From Roseovarius sp. UBA6217 (lineage in GTDB: Bacteria > Pseudomonadota > Alphaproteobacteria > Rhodobacterales > Rhodobacteraceae), in NCBI GenBank assembly GCA_002421985.1, contig DISF01000103.1, positions 19,574 through 61,808 of the forward strand: a stretch of 42,235 nt of DNA, given 5' to 3'. Below, piece by piece: positions 7,513 through 16,250 of the stretch (position 1 is the first letter of the stretch; each line of letters starts with the position of its first letter). The translations under genes and the position numbers were made by a program. Under the pieces are notes generated by a model. That model saw nothing but the letters and a program-made list of their open reading frames with translations, searched no databases and was not told the origin of the DNA.

Positions 7513-8845
7513 GATCAATCTGCTGAGCCTTGATGCCTGCGCCCTGCGCGAGCGTCTTGCAAGCGGGGCGCTGGGCGCGCTTGAGCTGGCCGAGGCCTGC
7601 ATCGCCCGGATCGAGGCGCGCGAGGACGAGGTAAGGGCCTGGGCGTGGATCGATCCGGATTTTGCCCGTCATCAGGCCCGCGCGCTCGATGCGCAGCGGC
7701 AATCGGGGCGGGCCATCGGGCCGCTGCACGGGCTGCCGGTGGGCTTGAAGGACATCATCGACACCGCGAAAATCCCGACAGAGAACGGCTGCCCGCTTGA
7801 TGCGGGTCGCGTGCCGGTCAGGGATGCCGCCATTGTTGCGCGGCTCAAGGCGGCGGGCGCGATCATCATGGGCAAGACCGTGACGACGGAACTGGCCTAT
7901 ATGCACGCCGGGCGCACCCGCAACCCGCACAACCCCGCGCATACGCCCGGCGGCTCGTCCTCTGGCTCGGCGGCGGCGGTGGCCGACGGCATGGTGCCGC
8001 TGGCCGTGGGCACGCAGACCGGCGGATCGGTGATCCGGCCCGCCTCGTTCTGCGGCGTCACCGGGTTCAAGCCCAGCTTTGGCGCGATCCCGCGCACGGG
8101 CGTGCTGATGCAATCGCCGACGCTTGATACGCTGGGGGTGTTCGCGCGCACGCCCGCCGATGCGGCGATGCTCGCGCAGGTTTTGATGGGGTATGACGCG
8201 GGCGACCGGGCCACCACGCCTGCGCCTGTGCCAGATCTGCATGGCGTGGCCACGTCAAAGCCGCCGGTGAAACCGGTTCTTGCCTTTGTCAAGCCGCCGG
8301 GATGGGACAGGGCCGATCCGCAGCTTCACGCCGCCTTTGCAGAACTGTGCGAGGCGCTGGGCGATCAGGTGTTCGACGTGCCGCTGCCCAATGCCTTCGA
8401 TCAGGCCGCAGACCAGCGCGCGCGGATCAATTTCGCGGAAATGGCGCGCTATTATCACCGCTACGCGAAAAACCGCGACGCGCTCGGTGCCCGCACCCGC
8501 GCCGCCATCGAGGAGGGTGAGGCGATCCTTGCGCGCGATTATATCGCTGCGCTTGATTGGCCCGATGTGCTTTATGCCGGGCTTGGCGAGATTTTCGCGC
8601 GCTGCGATGCGATCCTCTGCCCCGCCGCCACCGGCCCCGCGCCCGAGGGGCTTGAATTTACCGGCGATGCGGTTTTCAACGGGCTGTGGACGCTGACCGG
8701 CGTGCCTGCGGTGACGGTGCCCGCCTTTACGGCGGAAAACGGCCTGCCGATGGGCGTGCAGTTGGTGGCCGCGCGCGGCAATGATGCGCGGCTCTTGCGC
8801 ACGGCAAACTGGTTTCACGGCTGGCTTTCCGAGGTCGGCGCATGA
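7502..8845 (+). CDS. Amidase signature (AS) family amidase
   Basis: A 447-residue cytoplasmic hydrolase of the amidase-signature fold, which cleaves carboxamides to acid plus ammonia. The catalytic triad is visible: Lys83 in GLKDIIDT, the cis-Ser at about 152 in GGSSSGSAAAV, and the nucleophile Ser176 in TGGSVIRPASFCG. The 24-residue spacing between the two serines matches the family. The length is typical of stand-alone AS amidases. GatA is unlikely because no gatB or gatC is nearby and the C-terminal half is divergent. Overlap with the TRAP permease and the presence of a HAAT importer across the divergent region suggest it hydrolyses an imported amide. The exact substrate is not deducible. 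Confidence 0.92.
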   Translation: MADKINLLSLDACALRERLASGALGALELAEACIARIEAREDEVRAWAWIDPDFARHQARALDAQRQSGRAIGPLHGLPVGLKDIIDTAKIPTENGCPLDAGRVPVRDAAIVARLKAAGAIIMGKTVTTELAYMHAGRTRNPHNPAHTPGGSSSGSAAAVADGMVPLAVGTQTGGSVIRPASFCGVTGFKPSFGAIPRTGVLMQSPTLDTLGVFARTPADAAMLAQVLMGYDAGDRATTPAPVPDLHGVATSKPPVKPVLAFVKPPGWDRADPQLHAAFAELCEALGDQVFDVPLPNAFDQAADQRARINFAEMARYYHRYAKNRDALGARTRAAIEEGEAILARDYIAALDWPDVLYAGLGEIFARCDAILCPAATGPAPEGLEFTGDAVFNGLWTLTGVPAVTVPAFTAENGLPMGVQLVAARGNDARLLRTANWFHGWLSEVGA

Positions 8846-8860
8846 TGAAAGGATGACGGC

Positions 8861-9019
8861 ATGAACAGGGTTCTGGCGCTTTTCGCCTTCGCGGTTCTGG
8901 CTGCGTTTCTCTATATCCTCGCCAGCAAGATCGGCTCGCTCGATCTGTGGCTGGTGACCGTGCTGGCCGCCGGTCTCGCGGCCTATGATTTCATGACCTC
9001 CAGCAAGAACAAGGGCTAG
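8861..9019 (+). CDS. 52-residue two-helix membrane protein of unknown function
   Basis: The ORF starts MNRVLALFAFAVLAAFLYIL and ends in a basic SSKNKG tail. It has two hydrophobic stretches (about residues 4-20 and 28-43) separated by a short ASKIGSLDLW turn, so it is probably a small inner-membrane hairpin. AAAGGA lies 7 nt before the ATG. It sits 15 nt after the amidase stop and 3 nt before the dehydrogenase start, with all three in one operon, which supports it as a real gene despite its size. I do not recognise the family. It could be an accessory of the TRAP permease or an unrelated small membrane protein. Confidence 0.75.
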   Translation: MNRVLALFAFAVLAAFLYILASKIGSLDLWLVTVLAAGLAAYDFMTSSKNKG

Positions 9020-9022
9020 GCG

Positions 9023-9985
9023 GTGTCCAAACCCGTGATCTGGATCCCGCGCCGCCTGTCGGATGCCACGCTCGCGCGCGCGCGGCGCGATTACGAGGTG
9101 ATCGTGAATGAGGCCGACACCCCCGGCACCGCCGAGGAGATTATCGCCATGAGCAGCCGCGTGGACGCGATGATCCCCTGTCATTCCGAGCATTTCAGCG
9201 CGGATGTGGTGGCGCGGCTCGATCCCCGGCTTAAAATCGTGGCCAATCATTCGGTGGGTGTCGATCATTGCGATCTCGCGGCGCTGAAATCGCGCGGCAT
9301 CGTGGTGACAAACACGCCCGATGTGCTCTCGGACGCGACCGCCGAAATCGCCATGCTGTTGATGCTGGGCGCGGCGCGCCACGCGGTCGCGGGCGACCGG
9401 CTGGTGCGGCAGGGGCAGTGGGATAGCTGGTCGCCGTCCTTCATGGTCGGCAAGCAGGTTACCGGCGCACGGCTCGGGATCATCGGCATGGGCCGCGTGG
9501 GGCGCGCGTTCGCCGAAAAGGCGCGCGGGTTCGGGATGGAGATCCATTACCACAATCGCTCGCGGCTTGCCCCCGAGGTGGAACAGGGCGCGGTGTTTCA
9601 CGAGGATCTCGAGAGCCTGCTGGAGGTGGCCGATTTCCTGTCGCTGCATTGCCCCGCCACGCCGGACACGGTCGATCTGCTGAACGCCGCGCGCATCGCG
9701 CGCCTGCCTGCGGGGGCGGTGGTGGTCAACACCGCGCGCGGGGCGCTGATCGACGAGGCGGCGCTGCTGGCCGCCATCGAGAGCGGCCATGTCGCCGCCG
9801 CCGGGCTTGATTGCTTCAAGGTGGAGCCGGGCGGCAACCCCGCCTTTGCCGCCCATGAAAACATCTTCATGCTGCCCCATATCGGCAGCGCCACCCGCGC
9901 CACGCGCGACGCCATGGGCTTTCGCGCGCTCGACAATCTCGATGCGTTCTTTGCCGGACAAGAGCCGGCGGATCGGCTGGTGTGA
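9023..9985 (+). CDS. D-isomer-specific 2-hydroxyacid dehydrogenase (glyoxylate/hydroxypyruvate reductase-like)
   Basis: A 320-residue NAD(P)-dependent oxidoreductase. It has the nucleotide-binding GMGRVG (residues 155-160) and the catalytic residues Arg239 (NTARG), Glu268 (KVEPG) and His286 (PHIGSA). After beta-2 the sequence reads HNRS (177-180); Arg at this point usually favours NADP(H). The VANHSVGVDHCDL segment near residue 75 is the substrate loop typical of glyoxylate/hydroxypyruvate/glycerate enzymes. The start is GTG at 9023, 3 nt after the small membrane gene. The context suggests reduction or oxidation of a 2-oxo/2-hydroxy acid that arrives by the TRAP system or leaves the amidase, but this is inference. 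Confidence 0.9.
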   Translation: MSKPVIWIPRRLSDATLARARRDYEVIVNEADTPGTAEEIIAMSSRVDAMIPCHSEHFSADVVARLDPRLKIVANHSVGVDHCDLAALKSRGIVVTNTPDVLSDATAEIAMLLMLGAARHAVAGDRLVRQGQWDSWSPSFMVGKQVTGARLGIIGMGRVGRAFAEKARGFGMEIHYHNRSRLAPEVEQGAVFHEDLESLLEVADFLSLHCPATPDTVDLLNAARIARLPAGAVVVNTARGALIDEAALLAAIESGHVAAAGLDCFKVEPGGNPAFAAHENIFMLPHIGSATRATRDAMGFRALDNLDAFFAGQEPADRLV

Positions 9986-10048
9986 CGGCAGGAGGCTGGC
10001 CCGCCTGACGCGAAGACCACCGATGCGGTTATTACCGGCCCGGAGCCG

Positions 10049-11923
10049 TTATTCCGCAGCGATAGGCGTGGTATCCGCCGTGCGAAACAGCGCGCGGCTT
10101 TCGCGCGCGCGGCGCAGGATCGCGGGCGGATCAACCATCTCGGGCGTGGCCATGAGCCACCCGACCCGCCGCCCCGAAAGCATCGACAGCGGCACCGCCA
10201 ACCCGAGGCTGAGCGCGATGGGCACCAGCCAGAGCGACACCAGCCCCCCTGTGATTCCCAGCGCCAGAGCCAGACCGCTCACCGTTTCCAGCGCGTGAAA
10301 CTTGAGCACCGTGGCCGGGCTGTAATCGCCGCCATTGCGCGCCTGCGGCGACCAGATGGGACGGATGCCGATCACCGTGCGCAACACCGCCACCACCTGT
10401 TGCACCATCATGACCGGCGCGAACAGGATCGAGAGCACAATCTCGGCCACAAGCGACGCGAGGAACCGCGCCACACCGCCAAAGCGCGCCACCGGCACCT
10501 CGCCCACGAGAACGCCAAGCGCGCCCATCGCCTTGGGCGCGAGCAACATCGCATACATGAAGAGAAGGATCATCCCCGATTGCACGCCGCTCATCTCGGG
10601 CCAGACCGGATAGAGCGGATTATCGGCCGAAAAATAGGTGATGACGCTGTCCGGCCCATTGCCCAGAAGCGCCCAGATCACCAGCAGGATGAACCATGCA
10701 GGCGACAGAAGATAGCTCATCGCGCCATTCAGCAGGTGAAACCGCGACACGACATGCAGGCCCCGCGTGCCCAGCAGGCGCAGATGCTGAAGATTGCCGT
10801 GGCACCAGCGCCTGTCGCGCAGCGCATAATCAACCAGGGTGGCGGGCGGCTCTTCATAGCTGCCCTCGATCCCCGGCGCGAAACGCACCGTCCATCCGGC
10901 ACGGCGCAAAAGCGCCGCCTCGACGAAATCATGGCTCAGGATCAGCGCACCGCGCCGCCCCGTCCGCGCAGGCATCTGCGGCAGTCCGGCGCAATCGGCA
11001 AAGGCGCGGATGCGGATGATCGCGTTATGGCCCCAGTAATTGCCCTCGCCGCCAGACCAGCCCGAAAGCCCCGCGTTGAGCAGCGTGCCATAGACCGAGG
11101 CCGCGAATTGCTGCATCCGGCCAAAGAGCGTGTCCGAGCCGATCACCAACGGCGCGGATTGAATCAGGCCCGCGCCGGGATCGGCGGCCATCTCATCGGC
11201 CAATGCCGTGATCGCGCCCGAGCTCATCAGGCTGTCGGCGTCGAGCACGAGCATCGCCTCATGTGCCCCGCCCCATGTCTCGATCCATTGCCGGATATTG
11301 CCCACCTTGCGCGCGGCATTGTCGCTGCGGCGGCGATACCAGACCCGCAGATCGGGCGGCAGAACCCGGCGCAGCCGGTCAAAGGCACGCCGCTCGGCGA
11401 GCGCAATCACGGCATCCTGCGTATCGCTGAGGATATAGAGCGCGAAACGATGCGCCGTGTGCGCCTCGCGCAGGGCCAGCATCATCGCGCAGGCATTGCC
11501 GAACACGTCGGCGGCATCCTCGTTATACACCGGCACCACCAGAGCCACGTCGAGCGATGCGCCGCCGACAGTATCACGCGCCCCGCCACAGCGCCGCATC
11601 AGGTGACAGCCAAGCCCCAGCGTCGCCGTGGCCACCGACAGCGCAACCCAGAAGAACGTCGCCGCCACCAGCGCCAGCAACACCCATTCCAGCCACCACA
11701 TGCCGCCATCCGACAGCCAGTCGGCAAAGGCAAGCGACAGCCCGCCGGTGATGACAAGCGCCGGAACAAACGCCGCCGCGCGCCGCCACCACACGCCCGG
11801 CACGGGCCGCAGGGCGGGGGCGTTGGGGTCGCGATGCGCGCGCCGCAGATCCTGCACCGGATGGGGCAGCGGGCTTGGCGGCGGCATCACGTCGCCACCG
11901 GGAAAGGGGGCTACGCCGTCCAT
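10049..11923 (-). CDS. opgH: Glucans biosynthesis glucosyltransferase OpgH (MdoH)
   Basis: A 624-residue inner-membrane glucosyltransferase (GT2 family) that polymerises and exports the glucose backbone of osmoregulated periplasmic glucans from UDP-glucose. Two N-terminal helices (about residues 45-70 and 76-105) precede the catalytic domain. That domain shows VALVVPVYNED, the DxD-type VLDADSLMSSG, SHDFVEAALLRRAGW, and the RDRRWCHGNLQH motif equivalent to the processive Q/RxxRW. Several C-terminal helices follow. It is clearly shorter than the enterobacterial protein (about 850 residues), mainly at the N-terminus, where the FtsZ-interacting region of E. coli OpgH lies. Its ATG lies 13 nt inside the opgG 3' end. 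Confidence 0.95.
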   Translation of the reverse strand: MDGVAPFPGGDVMPPPSPLPHPVQDLRRAHRDPNAPALRPVPGVWWRRAAAFVPALVITGGLSLAFADWLSDGGMWWLEWVLLALVAATFFWVALSVATATLGLGCHLMRRCGGARDTVGGASLDVALVVPVYNEDAADVFGNACAMMLALREAHTAHRFALYILSDTQDAVIALAERRAFDRLRRVLPPDLRVWYRRRSDNAARKVGNIRQWIETWGGAHEAMLVLDADSLMSSGAITALADEMAADPGAGLIQSAPLVIGSDTLFGRMQQFAASVYGTLLNAGLSGWSGGEGNYWGHNAIIRIRAFADCAGLPQMPARTGRRGALILSHDFVEAALLRRAGWTVRFAPGIEGSYEEPPATLVDYALRDRRWCHGNLQHLRLLGTRGLHVVSRFHLLNGAMSYLLSPAWFILLVIWALLGNGPDSVITYFSADNPLYPVWPEMSGVQSGMILLFMYAMLLAPKAMGALGVLVGEVPVARFGGVARFLASLVAEIVLSILFAPVMMVQQVVAVLRTVIGIRPIWSPQARNGGDYSPATVLKFHALETVSGLALALGITGGLVSLWLVPIALSLGLAVPLSMLSGRRVGWLMATPEMVDPPAILRRARESRALFRTADTTPIAAE

Positions 11924-13419
11924 CTGTAAAGCCAGACCTCGCTCACGCCGCGCCCCTCGTGGAAAAGCTGCGCGCGCATCTCGGATGCATCCACATCGCC
12001 GGGATCAAAGGAAAACGCCAGCCGCGGGCCGCCGGTCTCGGGGTTGCGCTGAACAAGGCCCTCCGATGTCTCCAGCCCGGCGGCGCGCAGAAAGACGACA
12101 AGATCGTCGTAATCCTCGGGCAGGGCGGCATGGGGGGCAAAATCAATCGTGACGACCTGCCGCGCATCGAGCGGAAAGCCGCGCCCGATCCGCGTCTCCA
12201 GAACCCGCGCGACCGGAATTTGCTCGGGGATATCGCCGGTCCATGACATGCGATAGCTGAAGGCGTGTTCGCTGCCCGCGGCCAACGGCTCTCGGGGGCG
12301 CCAATAGGCCACGATATTGTCGAAAATCTCCTTGTCGGTGGGGATTTCCACCAGCGTGACGGCCCCGCGCCCCCAATCCTCGCCGGGCGTGATCCAGAGG
12401 CTTGGGCGGCGGTGATATTGCGCCTCCAGATCGTGGAAGTCCGAATAGCGCCGCGACCGCTGTGCCAAGCCAAAGCCCTGAAGGCCTTCGTCCACGAAGC
12501 TCGACACCTGCAAACTGCGCGGATTGCCCAGAGGGCGCCACAGCATCTCGCCATTGCCGTTGAGGATCGTCAGGCCGTCGCTGTCATGCACCGCGGGGCG
12601 GAAATCGTTGAAGCGGTCGCGCATCTTGGCGTCGAAATAGAACATCGAGGTCAAGGGCGCGATGCCGACATTGGCCAGATCGGCGCGCGGCCAGAGTGTG
12701 CAACGCAGATCGACATCCGCCGCATCGCCGTAAGGGTCGAGGGTGAAGTGATACATCCCCGTCACCGACGGGCTTTCCATCAGGGCGTGGATGCGGTGCA
12801 GCCGCGCGCCGGGCTTTGGCTTTTCCACCCAGAACCTTGTGAAATCGGGGAATTCCTCGCCCTCGGGTGCGGCAGTGTTCACCGCCAGCCCCCGCGCCGA
12901 CAGGCCATAGACCAGATCGCGCGGGATCACGCGGAAATAGCTCGCCCCCTGAAACACCGCGTATTCCTGAAAGAAGCCCGGCCTGGCGATCTCGGCCCGA
13001 AGGCGCACGCCGGAATAGCCGAGCCTGTCGTCGATGGGCAGATCGGTCGGCACGATCTCGTGTTTTTCATAAAGCGACATGTCAAAGGGCAGGCGACGCG
13101 CGACGCCATCCTCGACCATGTTGACCTCGACCGAATGCGGGAAATAAAGCCCCGGCGGGAAAAGATCGAATTCAAGCGTCGTATCCTCCCCGGCCCAGAA
13201 GGCGCGCGACGTGTCAAAGCGGATCGCACGATATTGGTCATAGGTCAGGTCGCGCCATTCCTGCGGCACCGGATCGCGCTGCGCATAGGGTTTCGCCGCC
13301 ACCTCGCGGGCAAGCGCATCGAGCATATCCTCGGAAAAGGGCACGCCCCCGGAGGCCCTCGCCATGCCTGGCCAGAGCGCCAGCGCGCCCAGCCCTTGCA
13401 GAACCTCGCGCCGGATCAT
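11911..13419 (-). CDS. opgG: Periplasmic glucans biosynthesis protein OpgG (MdoG)
   Basis: A 502-residue periplasmic protein of the MdoG family, needed with OpgH to form the branched glucans. The start at 13419 has GGAGGG 8 nt upstream and overlaps the opgC stop as ATGA. The N-terminus MIRREVLQGLGALAL, with Arg-Arg and a hydrophobic core ending near ARA, looks like a twin-arginine signal, as in OpgD rather than enterobacterial OpgG. Family landmarks are PQEWRDLTYDQYRAIRF, LFPPGLYFPHSVEVN, the FRVIPRDLVYGLSARGLAVN segment, and the C-terminal beta domain. Length is normal. Confidence 0.95.
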   Translation of the reverse strand: MIRREVLQGLGALALWPGMARASGGVPFSEDMLDALAREVAAKPYAQRDPVPQEWRDLTYDQYRAIRFDTSRAFWAGEDTTLEFDLFPPGLYFPHSVEVNMVEDGVARRLPFDMSLYEKHEIVPTDLPIDDRLGYSGVRLRAEIARPGFFQEYAVFQGASYFRVIPRDLVYGLSARGLAVNTAAPEGEEFPDFTRFWVEKPKPGARLHRIHALMESPSVTGMYHFTLDPYGDAADVDLRCTLWPRADLANVGIAPLTSMFYFDAKMRDRFNDFRPAVHDSDGLTILNGNGEMLWRPLGNPRSLQVSSFVDEGLQGFGLAQRSRRYSDFHDLEAQYHRRPSLWITPGEDWGRGAVTLVEIPTDKEIFDNIVAYWRPREPLAAGSEHAFSYRMSWTGDIPEQIPVARVLETRIGRGFPLDARQVVTIDFAPHAALPEDYDDLVVFLRAAGLETSEGLVQRNPETGGPRLAFSFDPGDVDASEMRAQLFHEGRGVSEVWLYRWTA

Positions 13420-14648
13420 TTCGCCACCCTCCAGGGATGGCCCTTGAACCACGCCACCGTGTAGGCCACCACGATGAGCGCGCCGAAGCCTGCAAAATTC
13501 GCCAGCGTCATGTTCCATGTATTGCGCCCGACCTGATCCATCACGAAGCCCGAAAGCCGCGCGAACACCATCGAGAAAACGAAAACCGCCAGCGACTGCT
13601 GCCCGACCTTGAGGATCATCGCCAGAAGCCCAGACCAGACCCGCGCCGCGATCCCGCTGCCTGCCGCGCGAAGCCGCGCGCCCCCCTCTCCCGCCGCCGC
13701 CCAGCACAGATAGGCAAGGGCGAGGAAATGGATGTAGCGCAGGATGCCGAAATCGGACTTGTTGAACAGTCCGCCATTGGCGATGCGCCAGTCGCGCGCC
13801 CAGTCAAACCCGAATTCGCGCACACCGATATTTGACAGCGGAATATTTCCAATTACGATGAACAGCGCCAGCCCGATCAAGACCGGGGTCACCGGTGGCT
13901 TCGGAATCCAGCCGCGCATGAAAGCAAAGCCGGTGAAAAACACCAATTGCCAGCCAAACGGGTTGAAGAACCATTTGCGATCCGACCACGGTTCTGCCGG
14001 AAAGCCGAGGTGAAAACCCATCAGGCCCAGCGTATCGAGCACCGCGCGTTGCGCGAAAAGCCAGATCAGCCCCATCGCCGCGAACACCGCCCAGACGCTG
14101 ATTTTGCTTAGCGCCATCATCAGCGGCATCATCACGATGATGACCATATACATCGGCAGGATGTCGAAATAATTGGGCACATAGGTGAGCGTGAACAGCC
14201 CCACCAGTTGCGGCCCCGGATCGGCAAAAAACTTCCACAGGTTGAGCGTGCCGATATAGGCGTTGTCGAAATCGCCAAACAGGTCAAAGGCCGCAAGCAT
14301 GGTGGCAATGGCAAAGAACATGCAAATATGCGCCCAATAGACCTGCCAGACACGATAGCCCACGCGCCCCGTGCCAAGCACCCAGCCCGCCCGGTCAAAG
14401 GTGCGGCCAAAGGCGATGGCCGAGGCCATGCCCGAGCAGAACACGAAAATCTCGGTCGCGTCCGAAAAGCCCCAGCGCGCCGGAATCCAGCTTGAGAAGA
14501 AATTGCTCGGCGTGTGCGAGGCGAGGATGATAAACATCGCCAGCCCGCGAAAGAAATCCAGCCGGATATCGCGGGTGCCCGCCACGGGGGCGGCAACCGC
14601 CTTGTGCGTTCGGCTATGGGACATGGCCGGAAAGGCAACACTCGTCAT
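13416..14648 (-). CDS. opgC: OpgC-type acyltransferase (succinylation of periplasmic glucans)
   Basis: About 410 residues with some ten membrane helices. It matches the OpgC family, which transfers succinyl groups from the cytoplasm to periplasmic glucans, making them anionic. The first helix region RDIRLDFFRGLAMFIILASH contains the basic/acidic signature and His of membrane acyltransferases; SDATEIFVFCSGMASAIAFG is also family-typical. Two starts are possible. GTG at 14687 overlaps the upstream stop (GTGA). ATG at 14648 has AAGGAG 11 nt upstream and is preferred. Either way the protein is translationally linked to the TPR gene upstream and overlaps opgG by ATGA. Confidence 0.9.
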   Translation of the reverse strand: MTSVAFPAMSHSRTHKAVAAPVAGTRDIRLDFFRGLAMFIILASHTPSNFFSSWIPARWGFSDATEIFVFCSGMASAIAFGRTFDRAGWVLGTGRVGYRVWQVYWAHICMFFAIATMLAAFDLFGDFDNAYIGTLNLWKFFADPGPQLVGLFTLTYVPNYFDILPMYMVIIVMMPLMMALSKISVWAVFAAMGLIWLFAQRAVLDTLGLMGFHLGFPAEPWSDRKWFFNPFGWQLVFFTGFAFMRGWIPKPPVTPVLIGLALFIVIGNIPLSNIGVREFGFDWARDWRIANGGLFNKSDFGILRYIHFLALAYLCWAAAGEGGARLRAAGSGIAARVWSGLLAMILKVGQQSLAVFVFSMVFARLSGFVMDQVGRNTWNMTLANFAGFGALIVVAYTVAWFKGHPWRVAK

Positions 14649-14683
14649 CGCGGTGTCGGCTCCTTGCTGATTGTGTCGCGCGC

Positions 14684-16060
14684 TCACTCTGCCGGCAGAC
14701 GCCCGGCCTCGCCCCAGGCGGTGCGCGCCCCTGCGATCAGATCGAGCCGCGCGCTTGCATAGCCGTCGAGCTTGCCCGCGCGGCGTGCGCGGCGCTCGCC
14801 GAGGATCGTCTTGGCCTCGTCGAGAAAGCCCGCGCGAATCGCCGCATCAATAGTCAGGCGCTCGAAAACATCGCGCTGCGCATGGCTTCCGCCGACAAGT
14901 TTCATGGAGTGACGCGCCCGTCCCAGATTGAGAAACGCCGTCTTGTAATCCCCTTCCCCGAAGGCCTCAAGCCCCGTCGCTGCCGACAGGCCGGAATTCG
15001 CCAGGCGCGCCATCATGTCAGAGGAATTGGCGCGTTTTGCATCCCTTTGCAGCCTCGTCATGAGGCGTTTGATCGCCGTCTCCCGCCTGCCCCCGATAAG
15101 CGCCAGCAGATAATGCAGATCGGCAAATATGAGACAGGCATCCTCGGTCCTGTTCTCGCAGATATCGGCCATTTCCTCCCAGCGCTCGCCCACGTCGATC
15201 CCTTCAAGCTCCAGCCGCATGAGCATCGAGGCCCCGTTGGAGATGTCGCGGAAATCGTCGGTGTGATCGCGGCGCACTTCTGTATCGTAAAGCGCGAAAA
15301 CCGCGTCGATCTCGCCCTGATCGAGATGCATCAGCGCCTTGTGCCACCAGACGTGATAGCGGAAATTGTTGCAATGCGCCCAGGCTGCCTCGCGCCCGTC
15401 GAGCCAGGTCAGGCCCGCGCGCGAATTGCACGTCATGTCAAAGACATGCGCCACCGCGTGCAGCCCCCAGGCATCATCGGGCGAGAGGCTCAGCCCGAGC
15501 CGCCCCGCCGTTTCGGCGCGGCCATACTCGCCCGTTTCCTCAAGCGCGAAGGCGTGACAGCCGAAAAGATAGCCGCGCGCCGGGTTGGCCGCGTCATAGG
15601 CCGGGAGCAGCGACTCGATCGAGGTGCGCATCCCGTCCCTGTCACCCAGGATGAAGCGGATCGCGTGGCTCATCTTCATCGCCAGAGCATCCTCTGGCCA
15701 GCGCGTGAGGATCGCCTCCATCTCGCGGACGGCCTCGGTCGACCGCCCGCCAAGCCAGGCACCAAGCGCACGGACATAGCCCCGCTCGCGCGCCGTGGGT
15801 TCGCCCTGCCGGGCACAGAGCGTCGCGGCCTCATGCGCGGCACGCGCGGTCTCGACCATCTCGCTGCGCCCCAGCATCATGCAGAAAAGCCCCTTGACCG
15901 CGTGCGCCATCGCGAAATCGGGTTCTTTCTCCAGCACGTTTCCAAGATGGTCCGGGGCCACCGCGGCATGGGCAAGAAACGCAAGCACCAAGGCATCCCA
16001 CGCCTCTGCGGCCTCGGGGGATGAGAGCGAGGTATCATACCCGAATTGATCGTTACACAT
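14684..16060 (-). CDS. TTC38-like tetratricopeptide repeat protein
   Basis: A 458-residue soluble protein of helical repeats resembling the TTC38 family (a widespread TPR family of unknown function). Helical landmarks are HLGNVLEKEPDFAMAHAVKG, MEAILTRWPEDALAMKMSHA, GRLGLSLSPDDAWGLHAVAHVFDM and HVWWHKALMHLDQGEIDAVF; the His/Trp-rich HVWWHKAL patch is striking and family-typical. No signal peptide or membrane segment is seen, so it is probably cytoplasmic. The start at 16060 (ATG) has AAGG 11 nt upstream and is chosen over the TTG at 16078. It is the first gene of the opgC-opgG-opgH operon, with its stop overlapping the opgC GTG. A role in glucan synthesis is only inferred from position. Confidence 0.85.
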   Translation of the reverse strand: MCNDQFGYDTSLSSPEAAEAWDALVLAFLAHAAVAPDHLGNVLEKEPDFAMAHAVKGLFCMMLGRSEMVETARAAHEAATLCARQGEPTARERGYVRALGAWLGGRSTEAVREMEAILTRWPEDALAMKMSHAIRFILGDRDGMRTSIESLLPAYDAANPARGYLFGCHAFALEETGEYGRAETAGRLGLSLSPDDAWGLHAVAHVFDMTCNSRAGLTWLDGREAAWAHCNNFRYHVWWHKALMHLDQGEIDAVFALYDTEVRRDHTDDFRDISNGASMLMRLELEGIDVGERWEEMADICENRTEDACLIFADLHYLLALIGGRRETAIKRLMTRLQRDAKRANSSDMMARLANSGLSAATGLEAFGEGDYKTAFLNLGRARHSMKLVGGSHAQRDVFERLTIDAAIRAGFLDEAKTILGERRARRAGKLDGYASARLDLIAGARTAWGEAGRLPAE

Positions 16061-16223
16061 GGCCGGGTTTCCCTTCAACGAGATGATCAGCCTCAGCTAG
16101 CCTGCTCGATATGGCACCGGCAACACGCGCGCTGGACGCCTCACCAATACGTTATGTGTTCGGCACAGAATGTGACCTCTCGCGCCGCGTTGCTCAAGTC
16201 TTGGGCGAAAGTTATTGCGCGGA

Positions 16224-16250
16224 AACCCGCTTGTGGCGAGTGTGCGGGCT
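16224..16250 (-). terminator. Possible terminator at the end of the DUF302 gene
   Basis: On the minus strand AGCCCGC pairs with GCGGGTT (one G-U) around a 13-nt loop. It starts at the stop codon and has only a very short T run. It could separate the DUF302 transcript from the glucan operon downstream. The stem is modest and the evidence weak. Confidence 0.35.

Noticed and set aside
8255..9961. 568-codon open frame on the minus strand
   Set aside because: It is the shadow of the amidase, the small membrane gene and the dehydrogenase, all supported by catalytic motifs on the plus strand.
10295..11929. 544-codon plus-strand open frame opposite opgH
   Set aside because: The opgH frame carries all glucosyltransferase motifs. 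The plus-strand peptide is His/Arg-rich low-complexity shadow.
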